Shown: piece by piece, positions 44,408-54,025 of the stretch
How positions within the stretch are numbered: position 1 is the stretch's first letter
Layout: the number at the start of each line of letters is the position of its first letter
Origin: Pseudomonas frederiksbergensis
Lineage (GTDB): Bacteria; Pseudomonadota; Gammaproteobacteria; Pseudomonadales; Pseudomonadaceae
Length of the DNA stretch: 64,000 bases
Assembly (NCBI RefSeq): GCF_900105495.1
Contig: NZ_FNTF01000001.1
Coordinates: 27,904-91,903 of the forward strand
Direction: 5' to 3'
Notes under the pieces: generated by a model
Database searches by the model: none
Seen by the model: the letters and a program-made list of their open reading frames with translations, nothing else
What the model was told of the DNA's origin: nothing
Position numbers and translations under genes: made by a program

Positions 44408-45162
44408 TAGCGGAGCAGCAACAGCGGACTGGTGGTTGTGCGAAGCATGCTGGTCGTGGTGCTGCCGACCAGGAATTGCCGGATACGTGAATGTCCATAG
44501 GCCCCCATCACCAGCAGATCGATGCCATGCTCTTTCTGATAGGCGTGCAAGGTAGGCTCTATCTCACCGCTCCGGGTATCGGCACGAACAGTGAAGCCGA
44601 CGTTGATCAGCACTTTCTGCGCCCAGTCCAGCTGTGCGGACGCTTCATCGCTTACGGTGCCAACCATGACCAGGTGGATCGGCAACCCCTTCAGCAGCGG
44701 GCTGGCTGCCCGCATCTCCACCCCCTTGCGGGTAGTAGCTCCGCCATCGAATGCCAGCATCGCGCTCTTGGGCTTTTGGAAGCTGGCCGGGGTGACGAGG
44801 ATCGGCCGGTGCATGATACGAATCACGCTTTCCAGCTGGCTCCCGACATGCTGACTCAGACCACCGCTAGATTCGCCCTGGCGACCGATGACCAGCAGGC
44901 GCGTTTCGCTTTGCAGCTCTTGCAGGCTTTCCAGCAAATCGCCATGACGTTGCTTGGACTCCGGCGCGGTCACACCATACGTCATGGCTCGCTCTTTCGC
45001 GGCCGCTAACATGATCCGCCCCTGCTCCAGGGCCAACTTGCCGCGCTGTTCATCCAGGGAAGCAAGCTCATCGAGCAGATGCTCGCGGCTGCAAAGGCCG
45101 ATATTACCACTCAAGTCGGCCGCAACTGGGTACTGGCGCTGATCCAGCATGGCGCAGGCCAT
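44407..45162 (-). CDS. Universal stress protein, two-domain, N-terminally truncated
   Basis: 251 residues. The second Usp domain is complete (ILVTPASFQKPKSAMLAFDGGATTR, IDLLVMGAYGHSRIRQFLVGSTTTSML) with the ATP-type G-x2-G-x9-G(S/T) motif. The first domain lacks its initial strand and loop: the natural start before DQRQYPVAADLSGNIG is missing, and upstream sequence is unrelated. The remaining ATG at 45162 may be used. Deletion at its 5' end is inferred. Confidence 0.75.
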   Translation of the reverse strand: MACAMLDQRQYPVAADLSGNIGLCSREHLLDELASLDEQRGKLALEQGRIMLAAAKERAMTYGVTAPESKQRHGDLLESLQELQSETRLLVIGRQGESSGGLSQHVGSQLESVIRIMHRPILVTPASFQKPKSAMLAFDGGATTRKGVEMRAASPLLKGLPIHLVMVGTVSDEASAQLDWAQKVLINVGFTVRADTRSGEIEPTLHAYQKEHGIDLLVMGAYGHSRIRQFLVGSTTTSMLRTTTSPLLLLR

Positions 45163-45439
45163 GTGCAGCTGGTCGATACGAGGTCAAATTGTCGGATGTA
45201 GGGGAGCTGTGGCGGGTGTTAAAACCGAAAGCACAGCAGAGCGCGACCGCTGGCAGAGCAAGCAGTCACAGATGATGCGGGGGGCGAAGCGCTATGGCGG
45301 CGTAGGCAGCCAGATCATGTTTTGCAGGGTAAGCATGAGGTCTTATCGAGTGTCTTTGGTAACTCAATGGCCGCGACAGCCTACAGGAAGAGAGCAATTT
45401 CTGCGAGTCAACCCCCGACTAGGGCGTCCTGCTTGGATG
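45163..45439. other. Junction sequence, no gene seen
   Basis: About 280 bp between the truncated Usp gene and a phage-tail remnant, both cut here. No coding or repeat structure was recognised. Confidence 0.4.
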
Positions 45440-46380
45440 TCAGCCTGAGCTATACCCTAACTGGATGTCAGGCAGCCGGGCAGCCAGCGGCCCGTAGTTG
45501 ACGCCAGAGTAGTCGCGGCGTTGATTGATCACGCCGCCTTGCAACTGGATGGCGGCCAGGTTCTCGACCGTGACGGCAGCATCACCGCCGGTCTGCCAGT
45601 CGGTGTAGACCACCGTTAATTCGTTGGGCAGCTCGCCCCACTGGGCGCACTCGAAGCGTTCCAGCCGCACGATTTCGTCAGGCCCCAACTGCGGCAGGCT
45701 GTCGATCCAATAGTCGTCGCGCAGCAGCTTGAGCTCGAATGTGCCTGGCTCCGGGCCGGTGTAGAGGATGCCGCCAATGTGGTCGATGAAGCTCTCGATG
45801 GGCTGCTGGCGCGTCCAGATCAGATTGAGGCCGAAGCCCTCGCTCGACAAAGCCCACGCCTCGTTCCAGAAACTCCAACCGATGGTGCTCTGCGGATAGC
45901 CCATGCCCAATGCGGGTCGGTGAGGCACTGCACCAGAATGTGGGCTGGATTCATGCCGACGCTAATCTCGCGCCCTTCGTCCTCATCCCAGGTACGCACC
46001 TCGGTATTCCACTCCATCCACGGCGCATCCAACCACCCCGCCGTGAAGCGCCGGACGCGCACTGCCCACGGTTTGATGTTCGGGTTGTTGGCCGCGAACT
46101 TGCTCGTTACCAAGGACAGCACGCCCCGGAATGCCGGAATGGAACTGCCGAGACGACTCATCAGGTTGTCGTTGCGCCCCTGACCGGCATGACCAGACAG
46201 CACATCAATGGTGCCGACCACGCCGCTCTCGCGCTCGTCGCCGCCAAACAGGGTGGGCTTGTTGATGGAGAGGCTGGTCAGCGGCGCGCGGTCGGCATCA
46301 CCCCACGCGGTACGGTCGCCCATCTGGATTTCCTGCACAGCATCGACGGGCCCCTTGCACAAGGCCAGATGCAGTCCCAT
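45440..46380 (-). pseudogene. Phage tail tip protein remnant
   Basis: From the ATG at 46380: GLHLALCKGPVDAVQEIQMGDRTAW, GRNDNLMSRLGSSIPAFRGV and NPNIKPWAVRVRRFTAGWL, the style of a tail tip attachment protein from Pseudomonas prophages. Near 45900 the frame shifts by one base (DPHWAWA to GMGYPQSTIGWSF) and continues to LGYSSG at 45440. The natural protein would be far longer, so this is a frameshifted 5' fragment. Confidence 0.65.
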
Positions 46381-46560
46381 ACGGTAGCGATATCCGACGG
46401 TTTGCTTTTTAACCCACTAACTGAGCAGCAACGTTCAACGAAGGGCCGAGAAACCACTCAATGTGGTGAGTCGGTTCTTAGGCGATGGCCGTTTCTGAAT
46501 TCAGGTCAGCTGAAAAACCGACTTTTTCAACAGAATCGGCCATAAGCAGTCAGTCCGTAT
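46381..46560. other. Intergenic, no gene seen
   Basis: Short stretch between the phage remnant and the LysR gene. It contains a loose inverted repeat around GAGAAACCACTCAATGTGGTGAGTCGGTTCT, possibly a terminator for the LysR gene. Confidence 0.35.
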
Positions 46561-47475
46561 CTAGGTTTCCGCCGCCTCAGCCAGCAGCCAATCTCGGAAG
46601 GTTGTCAGCCTTGGCAAGCTGACGCATTCCGGGCGGTAGACAACGTAATAAGCCAAATCTGATGCAACGCTGATCTCTGGAAACAGCCGAATCAGGCGGC
46701 CACTCGCCAAGTCATCACGCGCCATAACGCCTCGTGCTAGGGCGACTCCGTGCCCTTCGGCAGCAGCCTGCAATACAGCAGCAGAGTTGTTGATTTTCAT
46801 GCCGCGAAGGGTGGTCGTCTCCGTCACACCAGCTTGTTGCATCCAGCTCTCCCAGGTCGGGAAGCCTGAGTGGTTATCCATCGAGAGATCGTGGATCAAT
46901 ATCTCCCGGACCAAGTCATTGGGCTTCTGCAGGCAAAAGCGCTCTCGCCGCAATTGTGGTGAGCATACCGGGTAAATCTCTTCATCCATCATCTTCTCGG
47001 CGGCCAGTCCAGGCCACTTGCCCGTGCCATAGCGCACGCCAATGTCGACTTGCTGAGCAACGAAATCTACCGGCTTGAGGTTGGTGTCTAGCCGCACGTC
47101 CGTATCAGGGCAGATGGCCTGGAAGCGGTCGATCCGAGGCAGCAGCCACTTGACGGCGAAGGCCGGGCTAACGGCCACGGTAAGCACGCAACTGACCGAG
47201 CACTCCTGAAGCCGCTCCATCCCTAGGGTCAGTCTGTCGAAACCTGCTCGAATATCCGGCAGAGCACGTTCGGCCGCATCCGTGGGGATCAACCGTGCTT
47301 TGCCGCTGGTACTGCGGACAAAAAGATGAGTGCCTAGCCAATCCTCGAGTGTGCGCACGAGCTGACCAACCGCTGCCGGCGTGACGTGCAGCTCGGCTGC
47401 AGCCGCAGAAAAGCTCTGGTGGCGGGCACTGGCTTCAAAAGCGCGCAGCGCGTTGAGATGAACTGGAGCCTTCAT
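46561..47475 (-). CDS. LysR-family regulator, GcvA-like
   Basis: A 304-residue LTTR starting KAPVHLNALRAFEASARHQSF. The HTH region is FSAAAAELHVTPAAVGQLVRTLEDWLGTHLF. The effector domain contains VSPAFAVKWLLPRIDRFQ and AAEGHGVALARGVMARDDL. It is divergent from the SDR-monooxygenase-OsmC genes and probably controls them. Confidence 0.9.
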   Translation of the reverse strand: MKAPVHLNALRAFEASARHQSFSAAAAELHVTPAAVGQLVRTLEDWLGTHLFVRSTSGKARLIPTDAAERALPDIRAGFDRLTLGMERLQECSVSCVLTVAVSPAFAVKWLLPRIDRFQAICPDTDVRLDTNLKPVDFVAQQVDIGVRYGTGKWPGLAAEKMMDEEIYPVCSPQLRRERFCLQKPNDLVREILIHDLSMDNHSGFPTWESWMQQAGVTETTTLRGMKINNSAAVLQAAAEGHGVALARGVMARDDLASGRLIRLFPEISVASDLAYYVVYRPECVSLPRLTTFRDWLLAEAAET

Positions 47476-47779
47476 ATCGATAAAGAATTTCTTTAGTGGT
47501 GAGAAATTTTATCTCGTTTGTTGGCGGAATTGAAAGCGAGGAATATTCGCTCCAAGGCAAAGTGTGCTGCGGCTAAACTACTCGAAGTCGGCGGAAAGTT
47601 TCTGGAGTTTAGCTAAGGTGGAAAATTTTTCTTCCTGCCCTTTAGTTTCCAGATAGCCACGTTGCACTGGCCCATAGAGGGCACGAACTGCCTGCCGGTG
47701 TCGGCGTCTTAGGCAAGTGACTCGCCCCAATCCCCGTTAACCAGGTACCTGCCGTGGGCAGGTGCAAAGAGGTCTCCCA
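47476..47779. promoter_or_regulatory. Divergent promoter region of LysR and SDR genes
   Basis: A 304-bp non-coding region. The AT-rich start (47480-47520) would hold the LysR promoter and its own box. A PAIR of short inverted words (GGTACCTGCC near 47740) precedes the SDR gene. The exact LTTR box cannot be fixed by eye. Confidence 0.4.
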
Positions 47780-48553
47780 ATGAGCAACCAATTCAACGGT
47801 AAGAAACTGCTGGTCGTCGGTGGCACCAGTGGCATGGGTCTGGAAACTGCACGCCAGTTTCTCTCTGAAGGCGGCAGCGTAGTCATCATCGGTAACCGTC
47901 CTGAAAAAACCGAAGAGGCTCGTAAAGACCTCTCCGCTCAGGGAAACGTGACTGCTCTTACTGCAGATCTGACCAGCGACGAAGGCCTGGCCAAACTGAT
48001 CAAGACCATCAGCCAGCAGCACTCGGATATCGACATGCTAGTGAACGCTGCCGGTGTGTTCTTCCCGAAACCTTTCCTGGAACACCAGGATGCGGACTAC
48101 GACCAGTACATGAAGCTGAACAAGGCGTTCTTCTTTATCACCCAAAAGGTTACCGCCAACCTGGTTGAGCAAAACCGTCCAGGCGCCATCGTGAACATCG
48201 GCTCGATGTGGGCCAAGCAAGCGATCGCCGCCACCCCGTCATCTGCCTACTCCATGGCTAAGGCCGGCCTGCATTCCCTGACTCAGCACCTAGCGATGGA
48301 ACTAGCTTCGAAGAACATCCGCGTGAATGCCGTTTCCCCGGCAGTTGTGCAAACCCCGATCTACGAAGGCTTCATCCCGAAAGCGGAAGTGCATAGCGCG
48401 CTGCAGGGCTTCAACAGTTTCCACCCGATAGGCCGTGTTGGCACTCCGCAGGACGTGGCTGGTATAGTTGTCTTCCTCCTCTCCGAGCAAGCCAGCTGGG
48501 TTACCGGCGCAATCTGGGACGTCGATGGTGGTGTTATGGCTGGTCGCAACTAA
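47780..48553 (+). CDS. Short-chain dehydrogenase/reductase
   Basis: A 257-residue classical SDR. NAD(P) site [29 protein letters not shown], catalytic Ser in [37 protein letters not shown] with the Tyr/Lys pair, and the C-terminal [13 protein letters not shown]. The ATG at 47780 follows AGAGGTCTCCCA. Substrate unknown. First gene of a three-gene operon. Confidence 0.93.
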   Translation: MSNQFNGKKLLVVGGTSGMGLETARQFLSEGGSVVIIGNRPEKTEEARKDLSAQGNVTALTADLTSDEGLAKLIKTISQQHSDIDMLVNAAGVFFPKPFLEHQDADYDQYMKLNKAFFFITQKVTANLVEQNRPGAIVNIGSMWAKQAIAATPSSAYSMAKAGLHSLTQHLAMELASKNIRVNAVSPAVVQTPIYEGFIPKAEVHSALQGFNSFHPIGRVGTPQDVAGIVVFLLSEQASWVTGAIWDVDGGVMAGRN

Positions 48554-48626
48554 GACCTGGGCCCAGTTGCCAAGGATCGGGACAGGAAATGCGGAACCAC
48601 TCACTTCGTAAATCTGGAGATCCAAC

Positions 48627-48905
48627 ATGGTCTATCTACAGATCACGCTGATGATCGAGCGCACTAATCGTGCTGCTGCCTGCATTTACCAACAGTACAA
48701 GGAGACGTTCCTGGAGAAGATCCAAGGCGCAAAGTCCAAGACACAGCTGGTACGCGACGAAGAAGTGTAGGTGCTGCATTGCTTCGACACGCTGGAGAAC
48801 GCCAACGCCTACCTGCAAAGCGAGTTGTTCGCCGCTGACGTAGTCGGCGGCCTCAAGCCCCTGCTGGCTGCCGAACCCGACGTACATACCTACACCGCCA
48901 TCTGA
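48627..48905 (+). pseudogene. Small monooxygenase-like (ABM/DABB-fold) gene with in-frame amber codon
   Basis: A 92-codon frame: VYLQITLMIERTNRAAACIY to RDEEV, then TAG at 48768-48770, then VLHCFDTLENANAYLQSEL to the TGA at 48903. The protein style is a ferredoxin-like dimeric fold as in antibiotic-biosynthesis monooxygenases (FDTLENANAYL-type helix). The TAG most likely replaces a CAG (Gln). The ribosome site CTGGAGATCCAAC is good. It lies between the SDR and OsmC genes. Confidence 0.65.
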
Positions 48906-48912
48906 GGAGCTC

Positions 48913-49268
48913 GTGATTACAACTGCTTTGCTCAACGGCATTTATCTGAACGCTCTGGTGGAGGCAGGCAACGCCAGTCGAGCAAATCGGGAAACTACCA
49001 AGTTCACTCTGTCTTTGAACGGGACGTGGGACGGCGGCAGCAAAATGACTGCAAGCACTGGAGCTGCATTCATGGGTGGGCAGCGTGATGAGGCGCGAGC
49101 CGGCCGCTTCACACTCGTCAGCGATGAGCCTGTACCATTGGGTACGGACACTGGTGCCAGCCTTCTCGAGTACGAGCTGCAAGCACTCGCCTCCTGCTAC
49201 ACAGTCACCATTGCTATGGCTGCTGCACGGCGCGGGATCGAGCTGGAGAGCGTTCAGCTAGAGCTCTC
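48913..49268 (+). pseudogene. OsmC-family protein, 3' end lost
   Basis: A GTG start with GAGGAG upstream. It reads FTLSLNGTWDGGSKMTASTG and LLEYELQALASCYTVTIAMAAARRGIELESVQLE, the conserved first Cys region of OsmC/Ohr peroxidase-like proteins. The reading stops being OsmC at about 49265, where it meets the IS3-type transposase fragment. The second half with the other catalytic Cys is gone. Confidence 0.75.
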
Positions 49269-49961
49269 GGCCATGCCGTTGCTCTGCGGGCTACGCACCG
49301 GCGTGGTCAGCGGTTGCAAGCCGATCTGTCGGGCAAACTGGCGTGTCTGTTCAGCGATGTAGGCCGAGCCATTGTCGCTCAGCCATTGCACCGGGGTGGC
49401 AGGCGCCTCTTCACCGAAGCGTTTTTCCACCGCCTCCAGCATCAGATCACGGATATCGTCGCCGCTGTACCCGGTCGGGCTGGCCACCCAACCGATGGCT
49501 TCGCGGTCGCAGCAGTCCAGGGCAAAGGTCACGCTCAGCTTGGCGTTATCATCACAGCGAAACTCAAACCCGTCCGAGCACCACCGGGTATCGCTGGTGG
49601 CCACGGCAATTCGGCCTTCGTGACGGCGTGCCACACCCGGTTGTTTAATCCGTCGCTCCAGCAGCAACTGATGATCGCGCATGACGCGATAAACCCGCTT
49701 GACGTTGATCGGCGCCTGACTCTGCTTTTCACGCCGACGACGCAGCAACCCCCACACACGGCGGTACCCGTAGCTGGGCAGTTCACTCACTTCAGCCTGA
49801 ATTTCTTCGACCAGTGCGGCATCGTCCAGTGCAGGGCGACGCCGCTCGACCTGAGCATTTGGGTTGAGTCGAACCGTCAATTGCGAGCGCGCTACACCGA
49901 GACTTTCACTGATCAGCTTCACTGGTCGTCCCCCGGCAACAAGGGTGAGTGCGCAATCCAT
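49265..49961 (-). pseudogene. IS2-like transposase OrfB, truncated
   Basis: From the ATG at 49961 ([28 protein letters not shown]) the frame shows the DDE core: RWCSDGFEFRCDDNAKL, FALDCCDREAIGW, VQWLSDNGSAYIA and SPQSNGMAES, where it is cut. The last ~60 residues, with the catalytic Glu helix partner region, and the IS end are missing at the OsmC junction. It belongs to the IS3 family, IS2 group. Confidence 0.85.
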
Positions 49962-50311
49962 TTTCGCGACCGAGCAATCTCCACAGCTTCCTGAAGGATC
50001 TCGACCTGCATGGTTTTCTTGCCAAGCATGCGCTGTAGCTCGCGGATCTGCTTGAGCGCATCGGCCAGCTCGGAAGCGGGCACCACGCTCTCCCCAGCAC
50101 TGACAGCCGAGAGACTGCCGCTCTGATAGAGCTTGCGCCACTGAAACAACTGGTTGGCATTCACGCCATTCTGTCGAGCCACCACCGAGACGCTTTGCCC
50201 CGGTTGCAGGCTCTCGCGAACCATGGCCAGTTTTTGCTCCGGGCTCCAGCGGCGACGCCGCTCCTGACCCAAAAGCTCCCCACCCTTATCGTTTCTATTA
50301 GTCATATACAC
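49919..50311 (-). CDS. IS2-like transposase OrfA
   Basis: A 130-residue HTH protein ([44 protein letters not shown]) ending in a leucine-zipper-like helix ([22 protein letters not shown]). It overlaps orfB by 43 bp, as in IS3-family elements that fuse OrfA and OrfB by -1 frameshifting. The IS terminus lies near 50340-50372, where it is inserted in the IS30 remnant. Confidence 0.88.
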   Translation of the reverse strand: MYMTNRNDKGGELLGQERRRRWSPEQKLAMVRESLQPGQSVSVVARQNGVNANQLFQWRKLYQSGSLSAVSAGESVVPASELADALKQIRELQRMLGKKTMQVEILQEAVEIARSRKWIAHSPLLPGDDQ

Positions 50312-50371
50312 AGTCGTTTGCCTATCCCTTATGTTAAGGGGGAAACGGTGTCCTGTCTTTCAGGGGGCTCG

Positions 50372-50911
50372 TCCATGCCCCGTCATCAGCCGGTCTTCGA
50401 TCTCCGGCGGGCGCACATGAATACTGACCATCTCGGGGATCTGCCCGCGGCGATCGACGCCGCCAGAACGCGGTCGGTGCGTCGTCTTGCTTTGGCGCAG
50501 GCAGATGATCTGCTCCTTGTGCAGCTCACCGACCGGCAAGGCATAGATGGCGTTGTAGATCGTCTCGCGACAGACGTAGGCATCTCTTAGGTGGGGTATG
50601 TTCATGCTGCGCAGCTTGTCGGCAATCTGTTCGGGAGACAAACGCTCACTCAGTATATGAGCCACCAACTCGAAGCGCTCACTCCCCGGAAACAGCTTTC
50701 GCATCGGTCTACAAACCTGGCGGCGGGCCTGCGTCTGCTACTGGGCCACACGGGCCGATTAACCGCCACAGGCATCTCGATTGCGGCGCAGTTCCCGGCT
50801 GATGGTCGAAGGGGATCGGGGGATCAAGCAGGCAATCCGACGCAGACTGCCTTGGGCATGACCGATTTGAATGGTGGCGCGCTCTTCAACGCTGAGTTCG
50901 GAATAAGACAT
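50372..50911 (-). pseudogene. IS30-family transposase, N-terminal half
   Basis: From the ATG at 50911: SYSELSVEERATIQIGHAQGSLRRIACLIPRSPSTISREL (HTH). In-frame TAA 50759-50761 and TAG 50738-50740 follow, then MRKLFPGSERFELVAHILSERLSPEQIADKL and HVRPPEIEDRLM. IS30 similarity stops at ~50372, where the IS2-like end begins. The C-terminal DDE part is missing here. A C-terminal IS30 piece occurs in opposite orientation at 63385-63744. Confidence 0.8.
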
Positions 50912-51131
50912 AGGGACAGCACCGTACCGGAAATGTCATGTGTTGCACTCAGTTTTTGCCGCCGCCCTGCCTCCCAGTGCACCGATCAACGGTGTGCAAC
51001 TGGAAAACCTTCTTGGCACTCTCCACTTTGGCACCTTGATACCGGGTCAGCGAGGATCCTCCATTCATGCAGAGGTACTGCGTCCGACCCGCTGCCCGGG
51101 GGAGGAGTCCATATAAGCGCCCCCCTAGGGG
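50912..51131. other. Spacer between IS30 remnant and nahY, no gene seen
   Basis: About 220 bp. It probably holds the IS30 left end near 50912-50960 and the 3' end of the sal transcript. CGCCCCCCTAGGGGC near 51118 is a short GC-rich palindrome that may help terminate the operon. Confidence 0.4.
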
Positions 51132-52748
51132 CTACATATTAAAGCGATTGACCAGATTATTAAGATTTGCGGCCAAGCGCGCCAGCTCTTCACTGGCCTT
51201 GGCGGTCTGCCGAACGCTGGCGGTACTCTGTTCAGAAATGTCACTGATAGTAACCAGGTTCCGATCTACTTCTCGCGCCACCTGGGCTTGTTCTTCTGCT
51301 GCGCTGGCAATCACTAAATTCATACCATTTATTTCCGTGATCCGCTCGGCGATCAGGGTCAGTGTCTGATCAGCTTCACTAGCCATTTTCTGACTGCCTG
51401 CAGCAAACTCGCAGCTCTGCTGCACGTCACGAACCCCCTCTTGCGTCACACTCTGAATGGAAAAAATCATTCGTTCTATTTCTTGAGTAGAGGTCTGGGT
51501 GCGTTGTGCCAAATTGCGAACTTCGTCAGCGACTACCGCAAAACCACGGCCTGCCTCACCAGCATGGGCGGCCTCAATCGCAGCATTGAGTGCAAGCAAT
51601 TTGGTTTGCTCGGCAATGGCACGGATCACGTCCAATACACGACCGATGTTCGATGCTTCCTCAGCCAGGCGGAAGACGGTTCCGGTGGTTTCATTAAGCT
51701 TGCCGCTGAGCCGATCGATAGTCTCGCAGGTTAGCATAACCTGTTTGCGCCCCCCGTCTGCCAGGTCCATCGCTTCGTGTGATGCATTGGATGTGCGGTT
51801 GGCATTGTCTGAGACTTCATCCACTGCAGCGGACATTTCGGTTACTGCCGTGGCCGCCATTTGCATCTCATCATTTTGCCGGTGGATACCCTGGGCTGTG
51901 CTCTCAGTTACCGTCTGAAGTTCTTCAGCAGCAGCTGCCAATTGAGTCGCCGAGCCCTGGATATCCTGCAAGGTATTGCGAAGATTAGCCTGCATCGCCT
52001 GCACAGACAGCTGCACGTCGGTAACCTCATTGCGACCGCTCACCTGAATTGACTGGCTAAGATCGCCAAGTGCTACACGAGCCGCTGCATCCTTAAGTGT
52101 CGTTAAAGGATGGATGATGCTACGTATAAGCCGCGTGGCGAAGACACCACCGCAAATCAGTATTCCCAAGAGCAGCAGCGCTAACATGGTGCGTGAAGAG
52201 TCATACAGGACAACAGCGGCGTCATAGGTACGCTTTGATTCCTCCACTTGGATTTGGGTCAGATGGCTGAGCCCTTCCGAAAGCGGATCAATCAACGGGT
52301 ACATTTCATTTTCGACAAAGGTGTCGAGTGCCACCTTGTCGCCACGTTCCAAAATTCCTTTCAAGCGTTCAATGGGGTCTTGAGCTTCCTCAATAAGCTT
52401 GGCTAGTGCGTCCACTGAACGTTGCTCTTCATCGATCTTTTTAGTCTTTTGGTAGGAGTGCCATAGCATATCGATCTGCCGACCGGCGTCTTTCACCTCT
52501 TGCTCGGCTTGGGCGTAGGTCATGCGGCCACTGCGAGCCTTGTGGCTGCTATCGACGATTTTCACTGCATACAGGTCGGCGATGGTTTTCAGGTCACGTA
52601 GCGAAACGACTCGATCTAGATAAACTGTATTAAGGCTTGCCACGCCTCTCTCAAGAGCACTGAATCCCATCAACTCGATAGTTATGAAGCCGGTAAACAT
52701 AGCGCCGACCAGCATTAAAAGTCGGGTTCGGATAGTGAATTTTTGCAT
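51132..52748 (-). CDS. nahY: Methyl-accepting chemotaxis receptor NahY
   Basis: A 538-residue chemoreceptor, the exact length of the naphthalene chemoreceptor of NAH7-type plasmids. TM1 (LLMLVGAMFTGFITIELMGF), a ~160-residue four-helix sensor, TM2 (MLALLLLGILICGGVFA), a HAMP segment and a signalling hairpin with the conserved tip AEQTKLLALNAAIEAAHAGE. It is last in the sal operon. Intact. Confidence 0.93.
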   Translation of the reverse strand: MQKFTIRTRLLMLVGAMFTGFITIELMGFSALERGVASLNTVYLDRVVSLRDLKTIADLYAVKIVDSSHKARSGRMTYAQAEQEVKDAGRQIDMLWHSYQKTKKIDEEQRSVDALAKLIEEAQDPIERLKGILERGDKVALDTFVENEMYPLIDPLSEGLSHLTQIQVEESKRTYDAAVVLYDSSRTMLALLLLGILICGGVFATRLIRSIIHPLTTLKDAAARVALGDLSQSIQVSGRNEVTDVQLSVQAMQANLRNTLQDIQGSATQLAAAAEELQTVTESTAQGIHRQNDEMQMAATAVTEMSAAVDEVSDNANRTSNASHEAMDLADGGRKQVMLTCETIDRLSGKLNETTGTVFRLAEEASNIGRVLDVIRAIAEQTKLLALNAAIEAAHAGEAGRGFAVVADEVRNLAQRTQTSTQEIERMIFSIQSVTQEGVRDVQQSCEFAAGSQKMASEADQTLTLIAERITEINGMNLVIASAAEEQAQVAREVDRNLVTISDISEQSTASVRQTAKASEELARLAANLNNLVNRFNM

Positions 52749-52984
52749 TAGTGTGATTCAATTCCGTACGGCTGTTAGGGCAGATGTGTGATCCGGCAAG
52801 CACTTATTGGTCCTGATTGCGGGCTCGGGCGGACTCAGCCGAGCATCGCCCGCAGACACGCCTCTGCTCAGGTTTCGTCCTGCTCTCCAGAGCCGCCGGA
52901 AACGCCAATTCCGCCGATGCACAGGCCCGCAGGGCTGCTTGCCAGACGAGGTTAGTTTCGAGGGGCGAGATGATCAGAGCAGCC

Positions 52985-53176
52985 TCAGCGATTGAGCTTA
53001 CTCGCCGGTTCGCCGCCGATGCCGAAGTGGTTCTTCGGCATCTCGGTGATGATCACCCGGACTCGTTCGATCGGCGCGTCCAGCGAGCGCGACATGGCCT
53101 CACTGACTTCGCGGATCAGGGTTTCCTTCTGCTCGTTGCTGCGACCGTCGAGAATGTACAACTGGGCGATGGGCAT
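52985..53176 (-). CDS. nahJ: 4-Oxalocrotonate tautomerase
   Basis: A 63-residue enzyme whose mature chain starts with the catalytic Pro ([19 protein letters not shown]). Catalytic Arg residues lie in [10 protein letters not shown], and the C-terminus is [12 protein letters not shown]. It ketonises 2-hydroxymuconate on the dehydrogenase branch of meta-cleavage. The ATG at 53176 follows GGAGGACGAGGCC. A 236-bp gap precedes nahY. Confidence 0.96.
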   Translation of the reverse strand: MPIAQLYILDGRSNEQKETLIREVSEAMSRSLDAPIERVRVIITEMPKNHFGIGGEPASKLNR

Positions 53177-53230
53177 GGCCTCGTCCTCCAACAATAGGGG
53201 CGGCCGACCGTGCAGGCCGACCGCGGGGGT

Positions 53231-54025
53231 TCAGATGAAGCGCGCGGACACCGAGCCGAGGCCCTGGTAGCGCACGCTGATGTTGTCGCCCGGCGCCACC
53301 GGCACGGCGGCGGTGATCCCGCCGGTCATGATAAAGGTGCCGGCCGGGATGTGTTCGCCGCGCTCGGCCAGCAGGTTGGCCAGCATCGCCACGCTGGACA
53401 GCGGATGGCCGAGCACCGCCGCGCCGGCGCCGAGTTCGACCACTTCGCCGTTCTTCTCCATGACCACGCCGAGGGTGCGCAAATCGACCTCCTCCAGGCT
53501 GGCCATGCGCCCACCAGTGATGAAGCGGGTCGAGGAGGCGTTGTCGGCGACCACGCTGATCAGGTCGAACTTGAAATTCTCATAACGCGAGTCGATCACC
53601 TCTACGGTTGGGATCACGTAGTCGATCGCCGCGATCACGTCACCCAGGTGGCAACCCGGACCGTGCAGCGGCGCCTTGGTCACCACCGAGATTTCCGCCT
53701 CGATCTTTGGATGGATCAGCTGGGAGCAATCCACCACGCCTCCGTCCGGCACGCTGAAGTAGTCGGCGAGGAAGCCGTAGATCGGCGTTTCCACGCCCAT
53801 CTGCGCCATCTTCGCCCAGGAGGTCAGGCCCATCTTCAGGCCGACGATCTTGTTGCCGCGGGCCTCCTTGCGCCGGCGGATTTCCCACTGCACGTCGTAG
53901 GCGTCGGCGAAGGTCATCTCGGGAAAATCGTTGGTCACCTTGCCGATGTCGTGGACATTCAGCTCGGCGTTTTCGATGTGCTCGGCCAGGGCCAGCACCT
54001 GTTCGCGGGTCAGGGTACGGTTCAT
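53231..54025 (-). CDS. nahK: 4-Oxalocrotonate decarboxylase
   Basis: A 264-residue member of the hydratase/decarboxylase family ([22 protein letters not shown]). Metal-binding carboxylates lie in [10 protein letters not shown] and the [11 protein letters not shown] segment. It acts with NahL in a complex to give 2-hydroxypenta-2,4-dienoate. The start overlaps the nahM stop as ATGA, which fixes it. Confidence 0.95.
   Translation of the reverse strand: MNRTLTREQVLALAEHIENAELNVHDIGKVTNDFPEMTFADAYDVQWEIRRRKEARGNKIVGLKMGLTSWAKMAQMGVETPIYGFLADYFSVPDGGVVDCSQLIHPKIEAEISVVTKAPLHGPGCHLGDVIAAIDYVIPTVEVIDSRYENFKFDLISVVADNASSTRFITGGRMASLEEVDLRTLGVVMEKNGEVVELGAGAAVLGHPLSSVAMLANLLAERGEHIPAGTFIMTGGITAAVPVAPGDNISVRYQGLGSVSARFI

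Noticed and set aside
14471..50740. Reassignment of TAG to an amino acid in the host code
   Set aside because: TAG is used as an ordinary terminal stop (20016-20018 and 20017-20019), and many affected genes are transposon debris.
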